Positions 1-8,197 of a stretch of DNA of 64,000 nt are shown here, piece after piece; positions within the stretch are counted from its first letter, which is position 1, and every line of letters starts with the position of its first letter. This DNA comes from Yeosuana sp043876835 (lineage in GTDB: Bacteria; Bacteroidota; Bacteroidia; Flavobacteriales; Flavobacteriaceae), in the NCBI RefSeq assembly GCF_043876835.1, contig NZ_JBAWJZ010000001.1, forward strand, positions 186,001-250,000, read 5' to 3'. Below the pieces are notes generated by a model, which was given only the letters and a program-made list of their open reading frames with translations, was not told the origin of the DNA and did no database searches. The position numbers were made by a program, and so were the translations under genes.

Positions 1-65
1 CTAAACCCGTTACCACCAAAGGTTTGAGTTTCTCCTACCATTTTAATTCTTCCTTGAACTTCCAT
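1..65 (-). CDS. DUF3127 domain protein, N-terminal fragment (cut by window edge)
   Basis: Only the first 21 codons lie in the window, reading MEVQGRIKMVGETQTFGGNG and onward. This beginning matches what I remember of the small DUF3127 family, OB-fold-like proteins of about 125 residues common in Bacteroidota. Their role is not established, although a single-strand nucleic-acid-binding fold has been suggested. The ATG at 65 is the only start. The rest lies beyond position 1. The gene sits 35 bases downstream of the flavin reductase gene on the same strand and may be cotranscribed with it. Confidence 0.7.
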   Translation of the reverse strand, partial: MEVQGRIKMVGETQTFGGNGF

Positions 66-100
66 TAATTATCAATTTTATATCTATTAATTACTATTTT

Positions 101-970
101 TTAACTTAACAATATTTTCCAAGCACTATCAACATCACCGTAACTTAAATAATTTCGTGCCAGTTTATGCTTGTCTCTGTGCGATGCATTTTTTATATTA
201 GGATAACGCTCTCCCACACTTTTTATAAATTCTTTTACCATTTTTTTGCTAGGCAAAACCTCAACATTTGCAAGCATGCCTAAATCATTCCCCGTTAAAA
301 CCATGCTGTTTTTTACATCATCCGGCAAATTATCAACACCAATTCCTAATGTTGATAATGGCTTAGGCACTTCAAAAAACCCTTTATTTGCTCTACTATA
401 CACATTACCTCCTGCTCTGGCAACCAAGTCTAATTTTTTTTGATTAATAGTTTCGTCTTTGTTAAGTACATCTTTTGAAATATGAAATTTAACGACTTCG
501 CAAATAATCAAATTTCCGGCACCGCCTTCTGTTCCCAATTTAATAATATCATTCACCTTGCATTCAAACTGAACTGGCGATTCTGCAACACGAAATGGTT
601 TAACAATATCTGATTTTAACATGGTTAATCCTGCCTTTTCAAATTCATTTACACCTTCAGGATATTCAGTACTACTCAATGACATTTGCTGGACAATATC
701 ATAATTAACCACATTTATAACCACTTCTTTTGTAGCCTCTGCATTTTCTAAAGTGTGTTTTGTTGTATTATCTCTTACTCTTCTTGATGGCGAAAATACC
801 AAAATTGGAGGAATTGTACTAAACACGTTAAAAAAACTAAATGGGGACAAGTTAGGGTTTCCATGAATATCTAAAGTACTAGCAAATGCTATTGGCCTAG
901 GCGCAACGGCACTTTGCAAATAACCCTGTAAAATATTGAGAGAAAGGTCTTTTGGATTGAAAGATGTCAT
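101..970 (-). CDS. Flavin reductase family protein
   Basis: The 289-residue protein has the flavin-reductase-like (split-barrel FMN-binding) domain over about residues 15-200, with the characteristic stretch SPFSFFNVFSTIPPI near residues 42-57. Family members bind FMN and pass electrons from NAD(P)H or act as flavoredoxins. There is no signal peptide, so it is cytoplasmic. The long C-terminal part (about residues 200-289) is usual for the Bacteroidota version. The start MTSFNPKDL has no better alternative. Its neighbours, a DUF3127 gene and a divergent sensor kinase, do not suggest a substrate. The family is clear; the physiological partner is unknown. Confidence 0.85.
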   Translation of the reverse strand: MTSFNPKDLSLNILQGYLQSAVAPRPIAFASTLDIHGNPNLSPFSFFNVFSTIPPILVFSPSRRVRDNTTKHTLENAEATKEVVINVVNYDIVQQMSLSSTEYPEGVNEFEKAGLTMLKSDIVKPFRVAESPVQFECKVNDIIKLGTEGGAGNLIICEVVKFHISKDVLNKDETINQKKLDLVARAGGNVYSRANKGFFEVPKPLSTLGIGVDNLPDDVKNSMVLTGNDLGMLANVEVLPSKKMVKEFIKSVGERYPNIKNASHRDKHKLARNYLSYGDVDSAWKILLS

Positions 971-1179
971 TAAACTTTTTAATTTTCACAAAACTAACGA
1001 TTTATTTTATTAATACTTAACAAAACTCTCATGTTAGTTTAGCATAATCAGGATTAATAAAAATTAGCTTTAAAAGCAAATATAACCAATCTATTAAACA
1101 ACTAAAAACTGATTTACTATCATCTTAAACAATAATTTTAACAGATTTACATTATATTCATATTCAAATTCAATTTTTA

Positions 1180-2334
1180 ATGATTTTTACAAAATATAGA
1201 AATTCATTTAGGTGGATTATAATTATAATTTCTTTCATCATTATTTCCCTCATTTTGTGGAATACTTATGTGTTTTTTCAAAATTTTAAAGCTGAAGAAC
1301 GAACCAAAATGGACATTTGGGCACAGGCTCAAAGCGATGTTATAAATAGTGACACAAATTCAAATTTAGATTTAACACTGAAAATTTTAAGAAGTAACAC
1401 TACAACTCCCATGATTGTTATTAATACTGACGGAAGTTTAAGTAGTTATAACAATGTTAATGATGAAAAAATGTCTGATGACAATTATGTTAAAAAGTTG
1501 GTTTCTCAATTTAAAAATGAAAATACGCCTATTGAAATAAGCTATCAAAATGAGGTTTTGTCTACTATTTATTACGGAAACTCTGCTTTACTGAATAAAT
1601 TAAAATACTATCCTTTAGCTTTATTGCTTATCATTCTTCTTTTTGCCGGTGTGGTTTTTTTCTTTTACAGAAGTAACAAAAATGCCATTGAAAACAAATT
1701 ATGGTCAGGTATGGCAAAGGAAACAGCACATCAAATTGGGACACCTTTATCATCTTTAATTGGTTGGGCAGAAATTTTAAAAAGTGAAAATGTTAATCCA
1801 AATTATATTAGTGAAATAGAAAAAGATATTGATAGATTACAAACTATTACTGAACGTTTTAGTAAAATTGGGTCGGCACCTACTCTAGAACCTCTTGATA
1901 TTATTAAAGAAACTATCGATTCTTACAGTTACTTAAAATTACGTTCTTCTAAACTTATTGATTTTGAAATTATAACTCCAAGCGGAGAAATTATTGTAAA
2001 TCTTAATAAGCAGCTTTATAGTTGGACCATTGAAAATTTAGTTAAAAATGCCATAGATGCCATGAAAGGTCGCGGCAAAATCACCATTGAAATTTCAGAA
2101 CTTGAAGATGATATTAAAGTGCTTATTACCGATACTGGCAAAGGCATCCCAAAAAATAAATTCAATACTATTTTCGAACCTGGTTATACTACAAAAAAAC
2201 GTGGTTGGGGTTTAGGCTTATCGCTTACCAAACGCATTATTGAAGAATTCCATGATGGAAAAATAAAAGTATTACATTCTGAAATTGGCAAAGGCACAAC
2301 CTTTTTAATAGCCTTAAAACGAACTATAAGTTAG
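1180..2334 (+). CDS. Membrane sensor histidine kinase
   Basis: The 384-residue protein has a transmembrane segment at about residues 11-33, a periplasmic sensor region of about 110 residues, and a second membrane segment at about 145-163. The kinase core follows: the H-box HQIGTPLSS with phospho-acceptor His184, the N-box ENLVKNAIDAM around Asn290, the G1 box DTGKGIP near 318 and the G2 box GWGLGLSL near 342. All kinase motifs are intact. There is no obvious HAMP domain. No response regulator lies next to it, so it is an orphan kinase here and the signal is unknown. Its 3' end overlaps the convergent HIT gene by 11 bases. Confidence 0.92.
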   Translation: MIFTKYRNSFRWIIIIISFIIISLILWNTYVFFQNFKAEERTKMDIWAQAQSDVINSDTNSNLDLTLKILRSNTTTPMIVINTDGSLSSYNNVNDEKMSDDNYVKKLVSQFKNENTPIEISYQNEVLSTIYYGNSALLNKLKYYPLALLLIILLFAGVVFFFYRSNKNAIENKLWSGMAKETAHQIGTPLSSLIGWAEILKSENVNPNYISEIEKDIDRLQTITERFSKIGSAPTLEPLDIIKETIDSYSYLKLRSSKLIDFEIITPSGEIIVNLNKQLYSWTIENLVKNAIDAMKGRGKITIEISELEDDIKVLITDTGKGIPKNKFNTIFEPGYTTKKRGWGLGLSLTKRIIEEFHDGKIKVLHSEIGKGTTFLIALKRTIS

Positions 2335-2713
2335 CTTGAATAGCCTTGGAAACCTCTTGAAATTCTTCTGGAGACATTTTTGTTTTTTGAATAAAACGAG
2401 CATCTTCCATAGTGTGCAAAGGTATTAAATGCACATGCGCATGAGGTACTTCTAAACCTATAACAGTCATCCCAATGCGCTTACATGGAATTGTTTTTTC
2501 AATGGCCTTAGCTACTTTTTGTGAAAAACTCATTAGCCTTCCAAAAGTAGATTCATCTAAATCAAAAATTTTGTCTACTTCTTGCTTTGGAATACAAAGT
2601 GTATGCCCTTTGCTATTAGGGTTTACATCAAGAAATGCTAAAAACTCTTCGGTTTCAGCTATCTTATAGCAAGGAATTTCTCCTTTAACTATTTTGGTGA
2701 ATATTGATGCCAT
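2324..2713 (-). CDS. HIT family protein (histidine triad nucleotide-binding protein)
   Basis: The 129-residue protein carries the histidine triad HAHVHLIP near residues 90-97, the signature of HINT/HIT nucleotide hydrolases that cleave AMP from lysine- or amine-linked nucleotides. The N-terminal pattern (ASIFTKIVKGEIPCYKI) is typical of bacterial HIT proteins. It is cytoplasmic. It lies 32 bases downstream of greA on the same strand, and the greA-HIT pair recurs in flavobacteria, so the two are probably cotranscribed. The end overlaps the convergent histidine kinase gene by 11 bases. Length is normal for the family. Confidence 0.92.
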   Translation of the reverse strand: MASIFTKIVKGEIPCYKIAETEEFLAFLDVNPNSKGHTLCIPKQEVDKIFDLDESTFGRLMSFSQKVAKAIEKTIPCKRIGMTVIGLEVPHAHVHLIPLHTMEDARFIQKTKMSPEEFQEVSKAIQANL

Positions 2714-2745
2714 GATTTTGAGAGTAAATTGACAGTAAAATTATT

Positions 2746-3219
2746 TTATCTTGAAATTTCTAAAATTTCAAACTTTAAAACACCATTAGGCACTTGAATT
2801 TCGGCAATATCACCTAACGATTTTCCCAACAATCCTTTTCCAATAGGAGAATTTACAGAAATTTTTCCTGCGGCTAAATTAGCTTCACCGTCAGCTACCA
2901 ACGTATAGTTCATTTCCATACCATTGGTTTGATTTTTTATCTTAACTTTTGATAGGACAAGTATTTTTGAAACATCCAGTTGTGATTCATCAATAACTCT
3001 GGCGTTTGATAAAATTTCTTCTAATTTAGAAATTTTCATTTCAAGCATACCTTGTGCTTCTTTAGCTGCATCGTATTCAGCATTCTCACTTAAATCTCCT
3101 TTATCTCTAGCTTCTGCAATTGCTTGTGATGCTTTTGGGCGCTCAACATCTCTCAGTTGATTTAACTCGTCTTTTAACTTTTTTAGTCCTTCAGGTGTAT
3201 AGTATGATACTTTACTCAT
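2746..3219 (-). CDS. greA: Transcription elongation factor GreA
   Basis: The 157-residue protein has the two GreA domains: an N-terminal antiparallel coiled coil (about residues 1-75, with the acidic tip region around DKGDLSENAEYD) and a C-terminal FKBP-like domain containing NSPIGKGLLGKSLGD. GreA stimulates transcript cleavage by backtracked RNA polymerase. Length matches E. coli GreA (158). The start MSKVSYYTPEGLKKL is standard. Two hairpins lie in the 80 bases upstream and are described separately. It is probably cotranscribed with the downstream HIT gene. Confidence 0.97.
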   Translation of the reverse strand: MSKVSYYTPEGLKKLKDELNQLRDVERPKASQAIAEARDKGDLSENAEYDAAKEAQGMLEMKISKLEEILSNARVIDESQLDVSKILVLSKVKIKNQTNGMEMNYTLVADGEANLAAGKISVNSPIGKGLLGKSLGDIAEIQVPNGVLKFEILEISR

Positions 3220-3263
3220 AACTTCATCGTTTATTTATACAAATATTCCGAAACAAGTTCGGA

Positions 3264-3303
3264 ATAAAAAAATCCCGTTCACACGAGATTAAATACAAAT
3301 ATA
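3264..3303 (-). promoter_or_regulatory. Candidate greA promoter with hairpin and T-run in the leader
   Basis: Reading the minus strand, TATATTTG at 3303-3296 fits the Bacteroidota -7 consensus TAnnTTTG. It is followed at about 3290-3270 by an imperfect hairpin (AATCTCG/CGGGATT with a G-U pair) and seven T residues, which looks like a small intrinsic terminator. A second perfect 8-bp hairpin (ATTCCGAA/TTCGGAAT) lies at 3245-3265. The good -7 match is seen directly. The attenuation reading is inference, and AT-rich sequence makes chance matches common. Confidence 0.35.
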
Positions 3304-3362
3304 CAAAATATTTAACTCAATTTGCTTAATGTTGTAGATTGAAAATAATCATATATATAAAC

Positions 3363-3803
3363 ATGAAATACTTTTTTTATATAATTTGTTTTGCCTTTTT
3401 GGTTGGTTGTAGCACAAATAGTGATTTAGTTAAAAATCCATATTTACCCAATTATGGCTTTGATACAGGTAACTTAATAAATACTAACTTGCCACAATTT
3501 AGTCAATTAAAATTTCCTGGTAATTTTGTTATTTTAGATAGTCCTTACGGAGTAAACGGCTTGGTTCTTTATTATGCTGGAGGAACAAATTATAATGCTT
3601 TTGAGATATCAGATCCAAATCATCCTTTAAGTACTTGCTCTAAACTAAGTGTAGAAGGCATAATAGCTACTTGTGATTGTAATGACGGTAATTCTTATGA
3701 AATTTTAAATGGTATTAAAAGAGAAGGTACGACAGGAGATTATCCATTAATTCGCTATAAAGTTGAGGCGATTGGTTCTATAATTAGAGTTTATAATGAC
3801 TAA
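3363..3803 (+). CDS. Small secreted lipoprotein, possibly a degenerate Rieske-like domain
   Basis: The 146-residue protein starts at the ATG giving MKYFFYIICF. An in-frame TTG 24 bases upstream is less likely because the signal peptide begins cleanly here. A lipobox FLVGC marks a lipoprotein. The second half resembles small flavobacterial proteins related to Rieske [2Fe-2S] domains (pattern of AFEISDPNHPLSTCSKL, then ATCDCNDG and a YPLIRYKVE ending), but the iron-binding histidines of a real Rieske site are absent, so it would not hold that cluster. That family link is from memory and uncertain. It is convergent with the TonB receptor gene, sharing a terminator. Confidence 0.6.
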   Translation: MKYFFYIICFAFLVGCSTNSDLVKNPYLPNYGFDTGNLINTNLPQFSQLKFPGNFVILDSPYGVNGLVLYYAGGTNYNAFEISDPNHPLSTCSKLSVEGIIATCDCNDGNSYEILNGIKREGTTGDYPLIRYKVEAIGSIIRVYND

Positions 3804-3839
3804 AAAGCGACTCATTCGAGTTGCTTTTTTAGTCATTTT
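3795..3839. terminator. Long bidirectional terminator
   Basis: A near-complete inverted repeat (AATGACTAAAAAGCGACTC, loop ATTC, then GAGTTGCTTTTTTAGTCATT) contains the stop codon of the small lipoprotein gene. It has A-tracts on one side and T-tracts on the other, so it can end transcription from both the small lipoprotein gene (+) and the TonB receptor gene (-). Confidence 0.85.
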
Positions 3840-3846
3840 TTTATTG

Positions 3847-6030
3847 TTAAAACTTTAAAGTTGCTCCTACTAAAAAGTTGGTTGTTGCTTGTGGATAATA
3901 CCCCGCACCTTCAATAGTTGTAGTTTGATTTGGGTTAGACCATGTATCATCATAAGTATAATAATAACCATTTGACACATATTTTTTTCCAAAAACATTA
4001 TTCACTAAACCAGATAACACAATAGATTTAAATATTGAATTTGGTTTAATTTCATAAGTAACATTGAAATCATTTACAAAATAGCTATCAAGTTTTGAAG
4101 CATTAGAATCTGAATTTCCCATAAATTGCTCACCAACATACTTACTTAAAAAAGATAGTTGAAAATTGTTTGCCGGTTGAAATACCAAGGCGTTTGCTGC
4201 AACAAAATCTGGAGAAAATGAAATGTTGGTTTTTCCTAAATCGACTAATACTCCGTCAATTTGAGAAATAGTTTTTTTGTTTTTATTAGTGCTTACCGTA
4301 AAGTTTGGCTGAATTGCAATTTGTTTTGAAACCTGAATGGCTGCATCAAATTCTAAACCAAGTCTGTAGCTTTTTCCACTATTTGAACGAATAGGGTTTC
4401 CTACATCATCAATTGCCCCAGACAAAACTAACTGCTCGTTATATAACATGTAATAAGCATTGGCATTTAACTTAAATGCGCTAGTGTTATGTCTCCAACC
4501 CAATTCAAAATCATTTAGTTGCTCTGGTTTAATATCTGGATTACTTTCAAAATCACCTCTGTTTGGCTCTCTACTAGCTCTTGCGTAAGACAAATACAAG
4601 TTATCACTCGTATTTAGTTTATAGGTAATTCCTGCTTTAGGATTGAAAAAATTATAATCTTCATCAATCAACATATTAACTCTATCTGAGGTTAATCCAG
4701 ATGTTTTATAATTTACAAAGCGCATTTGCAAGTCTCCATACAGACTAACTTTTTCATTTAATTTATACGTTGCTTTTGCAAAAACACTCATGTCTTTTTT
4801 CTTGCCTACTCCTTTATAATACTGGTCTCCAAGTTCTGAATTACTAGCATATCTTGCCCAAATAATTTCACCATAATGATCTCCAACATAACTGCTATAA
4901 GATGTTCCAACAGTAAAGTTTAAAGCATCGTCTTTATAACTGGCATTGGCATTAACAACATAAAAGTCGTTATCAAGCCAACGTCTTCTAATTAAATCGG
5001 TAGTATTGATAGTTTCTCCTCCAACAGTTATGTCTTCTAAATCATAATCGGAAAAATCCTGATCTTCTTTATATTGCTCAAAATAACCTCTTCCGTAAGT
5101 ATAATTCAAGCCCAGATTAGTTGACCAATTACTATTGTAGCGCTCATTCCAATGCAGTTGATAATGGTCTTGCTTGTAATCGTCCACTTCATTTTTATAA
5201 AATTTAATATCTCCATTTTCATCAGTGTACATACCTGCTGTATTGTATGTTCTATGATTCTTTAAAAGATCTAAGTCTTCAAGACCATTCCATGACTGAT
5301 AGGTTCTTTCATAGCCACCAAAAGTGATTGCTTTTATCAATGTATTATCATCTACATAAGAAGCTTGAAGAAAGTAAGATTTTAAATCAGAGCTTGCTCT
5401 GTCTATATATCCATCGGAGTTTATTTGAGACAAACGTCCCGCAATTTCAAAATGATCATTTAAAGTTCCGGTACTAAACTTAACATTATGCTTTCTTGTA
5501 TTATAGCTTCCAAAGGCATTTGATATTTCCCCGCTTGCCTTTTCAGAAATAGCATCGGTTAAAATATTAATACTAGCTCCAAAAGCTCCTGAGCCATTGG
5601 TTGATGTACCAACTCCACGTTGCAATTGCAAACTTTCTACTGAAGATGCAAAATCTGGTAAATCAACCCAATAAGTTCCAAGTGATTCCGAATCATTATA
5701 AGGAATTCCGTTAACAGTAACATTTGTTGATTGTGCACTTACACCACGCACTCTAATGCCTGTATAGCCAACACCTGAACCGGCATCGCTTGTAGTTACT
5801 ACCGATGGCAAATAATTTAATAAAATTGGTAAATCTTGCCCTAAATTACGTTTTTCAAGAGCTTCCTTTTTAATGTTTGAATGGGTAATTGGCGAATCTG
5901 CATCCACCCTGATGGCTTTAACTAAAACTTCGTCTAGAGTTTGGACTTCTGTTGAGTCTGGCTTTTTTTCCTGGGAAAATGATTGAAATGAAAGCACAAT
6001 TAGTGCTAAAAATACGAACAAATTTTTCAT
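3847..6030 (-). CDS. TonB-dependent outer-membrane receptor under TPP riboswitch control
   Basis: The 727-residue protein has a signal peptide (LIVLSFQSFSQ), a plug domain at about residues 35-160 (NGIPYNDSESLGTYW, then LQRGVGTSTNGSGAFGASINI), and a 22-strand-type barrel ending in the aromatic C-terminus VGATLKF. It lacks the N-terminal carboxypeptidase-like domain found in SusC proteins, so it looks like a small-molecule receptor. A TPP riboswitch lies directly upstream, which points to thiamine or a thiamine precursor as substrate. This matches the known pattern of TPP-regulated outer-membrane receptors in Bacteroidota (OMR1). Substrate is inferred; the receptor class is certain. Confidence 0.93.
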   Translation of the reverse strand: MKNLFVFLALIVLSFQSFSQEKKPDSTEVQTLDEVLVKAIRVDADSPITHSNIKKEALEKRNLGQDLPILLNYLPSVVTTSDAGSGVGYTGIRVRGVSAQSTNVTVNGIPYNDSESLGTYWVDLPDFASSVESLQLQRGVGTSTNGSGAFGASINILTDAISEKASGEISNAFGSYNTRKHNVKFSTGTLNDHFEIAGRLSQINSDGYIDRASSDLKSYFLQASYVDDNTLIKAITFGGYERTYQSWNGLEDLDLLKNHRTYNTAGMYTDENGDIKFYKNEVDDYKQDHYQLHWNERYNSNWSTNLGLNYTYGRGYFEQYKEDQDFSDYDLEDITVGGETINTTDLIRRRWLDNDFYVVNANASYKDDALNFTVGTSYSSYVGDHYGEIIWARYASNSELGDQYYKGVGKKKDMSVFAKATYKLNEKVSLYGDLQMRFVNYKTSGLTSDRVNMLIDEDYNFFNPKAGITYKLNTSDNLYLSYARASREPNRGDFESNPDIKPEQLNDFELGWRHNTSAFKLNANAYYMLYNEQLVLSGAIDDVGNPIRSNSGKSYRLGLEFDAAIQVSKQIAIQPNFTVSTNKNKKTISQIDGVLVDLGKTNISFSPDFVAANALVFQPANNFQLSFLSKYVGEQFMGNSDSNASKLDSYFVNDFNVTYEIKPNSIFKSIVLSGLVNNVFGKKYVSNGYYYTYDDTWSNPNQTTTIEGAGYYPQATTNFLVGATLKF

Positions 6031-6094
6031 ACGATTATGATGTTTATAATCGAATAAAAAGAGGTAATTATTCTGGTTAATATTAATTAAAAAT

Positions 6095-6107
6095 GGCGAC
6101 TTTCGCC
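6095..6107 (-). terminator. Hairpin with T-run after the TPP aptamer (putative expression platform)
   Basis: On the minus strand, GGCGA-AAG-TCGCC is a perfect 5-bp GC-rich stem followed by ATTTTT. It begins one base after the conserved 3' GGGAC of the aptamer. It lies about 65 bases before the receptor start codon and could be the terminator arm of the riboswitch. No competing antiterminator was worked out. Confidence 0.5.
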
Positions 6108-6179
6108 GTCCCTTAGCAGCATTACCTGCTCAGGTTCATTGGGTATGATCTCAGCCGTTTATAGGCACCCCTTTTTTGA
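6095..6179 (-). ncRNA. TPP riboswitch (THI element)
   Basis: Reading the minus strand, the conserved TPP aptamer blocks appear in order: GGGGTGCC (6171-6164), GGCTGAGATCATACCC (about 6156-6141), TGAACCTGA (about 6138-6130), then GGTAATGC and the closing GGGA at about 6109. These form the pyrimidine- and pyrophosphate-sensing helices of the thiamine pyrophosphate riboswitch. It lies in the leader of the TonB receptor gene, so the receptor should be switched off when TPP is plentiful. A TAnnTTTG promoter element lies just upstream. Confidence 0.95.
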
Positions 6180-6187
6180 GAACAGTG

Positions 6188-6195
6188 CAAAGGTA
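6188..6195 (-). promoter_or_regulatory. -7 promoter element for the riboswitch-receptor transcript
   Basis: The minus strand reads TACCTTTG, an exact match to TAnnTTTG. It places the transcript start about 5-10 bases before the TPP aptamer, which fits a riboswitch leader. No good -33 TTTG is seen at the usual distance. Confidence 0.6.
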
Positions 6196-6236
6196 AAAAC
6201 AATTTACAATTGGCATTTATTATATGACAATTATTT

Positions 6237-6644
6237 TTACTCTAAATCCGGTTTTTTTCTAATTGCCTTTTTTTCAGATAGATTGCGTTTTTCTTTTAAC
6301 CGTTTTTTAATGACTGCTTTTGGAATTTTTGTTGGAACGCGCTTTTTTGGGACAATCAAACCTTGTTTAATAATCTCTAAAAAGCGTTTTATAACCAGTT
6401 CTTTATTTTTATGCTGACTTCTGCTTTCTTCACATTGCAGAATTAAAATATTGTCTTTAGTTAATCTAGAGCTTAGTTTCTTTATTAATCTTTCTTTTTG
6501 TTCTTCATTTAAAGCTAATGAATCTGAAACATTAAAAACCAATTCAATTTTTGAAGCAACTTTATTGACATGTTGACCTCCACTACCAGAACTTCTAATG
6601 GCTTTAAAATTTAATTCAGAGATTAATGCTTCTTCTTCAATCAT
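6237..6644 (-). CDS. arfB: Alternative ribosome-rescue factor ArfB (peptidyl-tRNA hydrolase, RF-1 domain)
   Basis: The 135-residue protein has the class I release-factor GGQ motif (SSGSGGQHVNK, residues 18-28) and a basic C-terminal tail rich in Lys/Arg. It lacks the codon-recognition domains of RF1/RF2. Proteins of this shape (YaeJ/ArfB) enter stalled ribosomes with the tail in the empty mRNA channel and hydrolyse the peptidyl-tRNA. Its start overlaps the end of the DUF4301 gene by 4 bases, so the two are translationally linked. Length is typical. Confidence 0.93.
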   Translation of the reverse strand: MIEEEALISELNFKAIRSSGSGGQHVNKVASKIELVFNVSDSLALNEEQKERLIKKLSSRLTKDNILILQCEESRSQHKNKELVIKRFLEIIKQGLIVPKKRVPTKIPKAVIKKRLKEKRNLSEKKAIRKKPDLE

Positions 6645-8197
6645 TTCGATACTTGATGTGAATCTCTTAAAAGATCATTTACTGTTTTTACGGGATTGAA
6701 CGTAATTAAAGGAACTTCAACAAAAATGGTATTCCAATAGGCCATACTACCATTCCACAAACCAGGTAGTTCCAATGTTTTAATGTCAATACCTAAATGA
6801 TTTTTTTTTGTTATAAATGAAGCTTCATTATCAACATATTTTAAGAGATCAAAGGTTTCTCCTTTATAATTTTTGACGCCACAAACTAAATCTACAGGAT
6901 TAAAATGGGTTGCGTTTTTAAGGATATCAACTTGACTCTCATTACTACTATCAACTTGGGCTGATTCAACAATTTGTAATGACACGTTTCCATTTTTATC
7001 TTGAACCCAAAAAGGACCACCACCAGGTTCTCCCTCATTTTTAACCATACCACAAACTCTAATTGGGCGATTTAATTTATCTCTTAAATAGAAGATTTTG
7101 GAATCTAATGAAGAGTATCCGAATTCTGGAGTTACAACAACATTTAATTTATTGGTTACAAATTGAACCATTAATTCTAAATCATTTTCCATTAAATCGT
7201 CTTCATCTAACTGATTTAAAAACTTAAAAGTTTGCTCCTGTAATTCTAAAAGAATTCCAGCCAGAATTTTTTTATAGTTAGAAATAACCTCATGGTATTC
7301 TTTTACAACAACATTATCAATATTCTTTATAAAAATAATATCATAATCAAGGTCGTTAAGATTTTCCAGCAAAGCGCCATGACCAGAAGGTCTGAACAAA
7401 ATTGAACCTTCTGAATCTCTAAAAAGTTCATTGTTTGATGTTAAAGCAATGGTATCGGTTGACTTTTTTTGAAATGAAAAAGATATATTAAAAGTATTGC
7501 CTGTGTTCTCTTCAACCTCTTCTTCAATATGATTCAGTTCTTTTTTAAAATTTTCCTCGTGATTTTCAGAAATTGTAAAATGCAAATTCGCTTTGTTGTT
7601 TGATGACCCATAAAGGGCTCCTTCATACAAATGCTCTTCAAAAGCAGTTGCTACATAACTCTCATATTTATGAAAAGGCAATAATCCCTTTGGGAAAAAA
7701 CTATAGTTTAATCTATCAGCCTCTAAAATGGTTTTTACAAATTCGCCTTTCCTTTTTTCAAAAGACAGTTCATTATAATCAGGGATTATTTCATGTATTT
7801 TATGAACTACTTCTTCAAAAAAAGGTAATTTTTCTAAGGTGTTAAAAAACTTAGAAAGCCCATTATTGTTTGATTTTTCAATATAAGAATCAATACTATC
7901 TTCTTCAATTTTGTAATCGTTTAAAAGCTGAAATAAAAATTTGAACATTCTAGTTGCTGCACCAGATGCTGGTACAAATTTCACTATAGACAAATGGTCT
8001 CTTTTGCTATCAAAAAGATTAATATAATGTGACTCTTGTTCTTCTTCAATTTTAAGAATTCCATTGCCAATAGTTGCTGCCTTTTTTAAATTAGAATATG
8101 CCATGCCAGACTTAATAAGTGCCATTTGAGCATTTATTTTGTCTGTAGTTAATCCCATTTTCTTTATTTGAGAAAGATCCTTTTCAGAAAATATCAC
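6641..8197 (-). CDS. DUF4301 family protein
   Basis: The 518-residue cytoplasmic protein matches the DUF4301 family of Bacteroidota as I remember it. A conserved VPASGAATRMFK stretch (about residues 75-86) resembles the nucleotide-binding loop of sugar nucleotidyltransferases, and a FRPSGHGALLENL block follows later. A nucleotidyl- or sugar-phosphate-related activity is therefore possible, but this is only inference. The gene overlaps both neighbours by 4 bases (kinase upstream, arfB downstream), so it is inside one operon. Confidence 0.8.
   Translation of the reverse strand: MIFSEKDLSQIKKMGLTTDKINAQMALIKSGMAYSNLKKAATIGNGILKIEEEQESHYINLFDSKRDHLSIVKFVPASGAATRMFKFLFQLLNDYKIEEDSIDSYIEKSNNNGLSKFFNTLEKLPFFEEVVHKIHEIIPDYNELSFEKRKGEFVKTILEADRLNYSFFPKGLLPFHKYESYVATAFEEHLYEGALYGSSNNKANLHFTISENHEENFKKELNHIEEEVEENTGNTFNISFSFQKKSTDTIALTSNNELFRDSEGSILFRPSGHGALLENLNDLDYDIIFIKNIDNVVVKEYHEVISNYKKILAGILLELQEQTFKFLNQLDEDDLMENDLELMVQFVTNKLNVVVTPEFGYSSLDSKIFYLRDKLNRPIRVCGMVKNEGEPGGGPFWVQDKNGNVSLQIVESAQVDSSNESQVDILKNATHFNPVDLVCGVKNYKGETFDLLKYVDNEASFITKKNHLGIDIKTLELPGLWNGSMAYWNTIFVEVPLITFNPVKTVNDLLRDSHQVSK

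Noticed and set aside
1180..2334. Two-component pair with a neighbouring response regulator
   Set aside because: No receiver-domain gene is adjacent on either side.
3363..3803. A functional Rieske iron-sulfur protein
   Set aside because: The two histidines of a Rieske CxH...CxxH site are missing.
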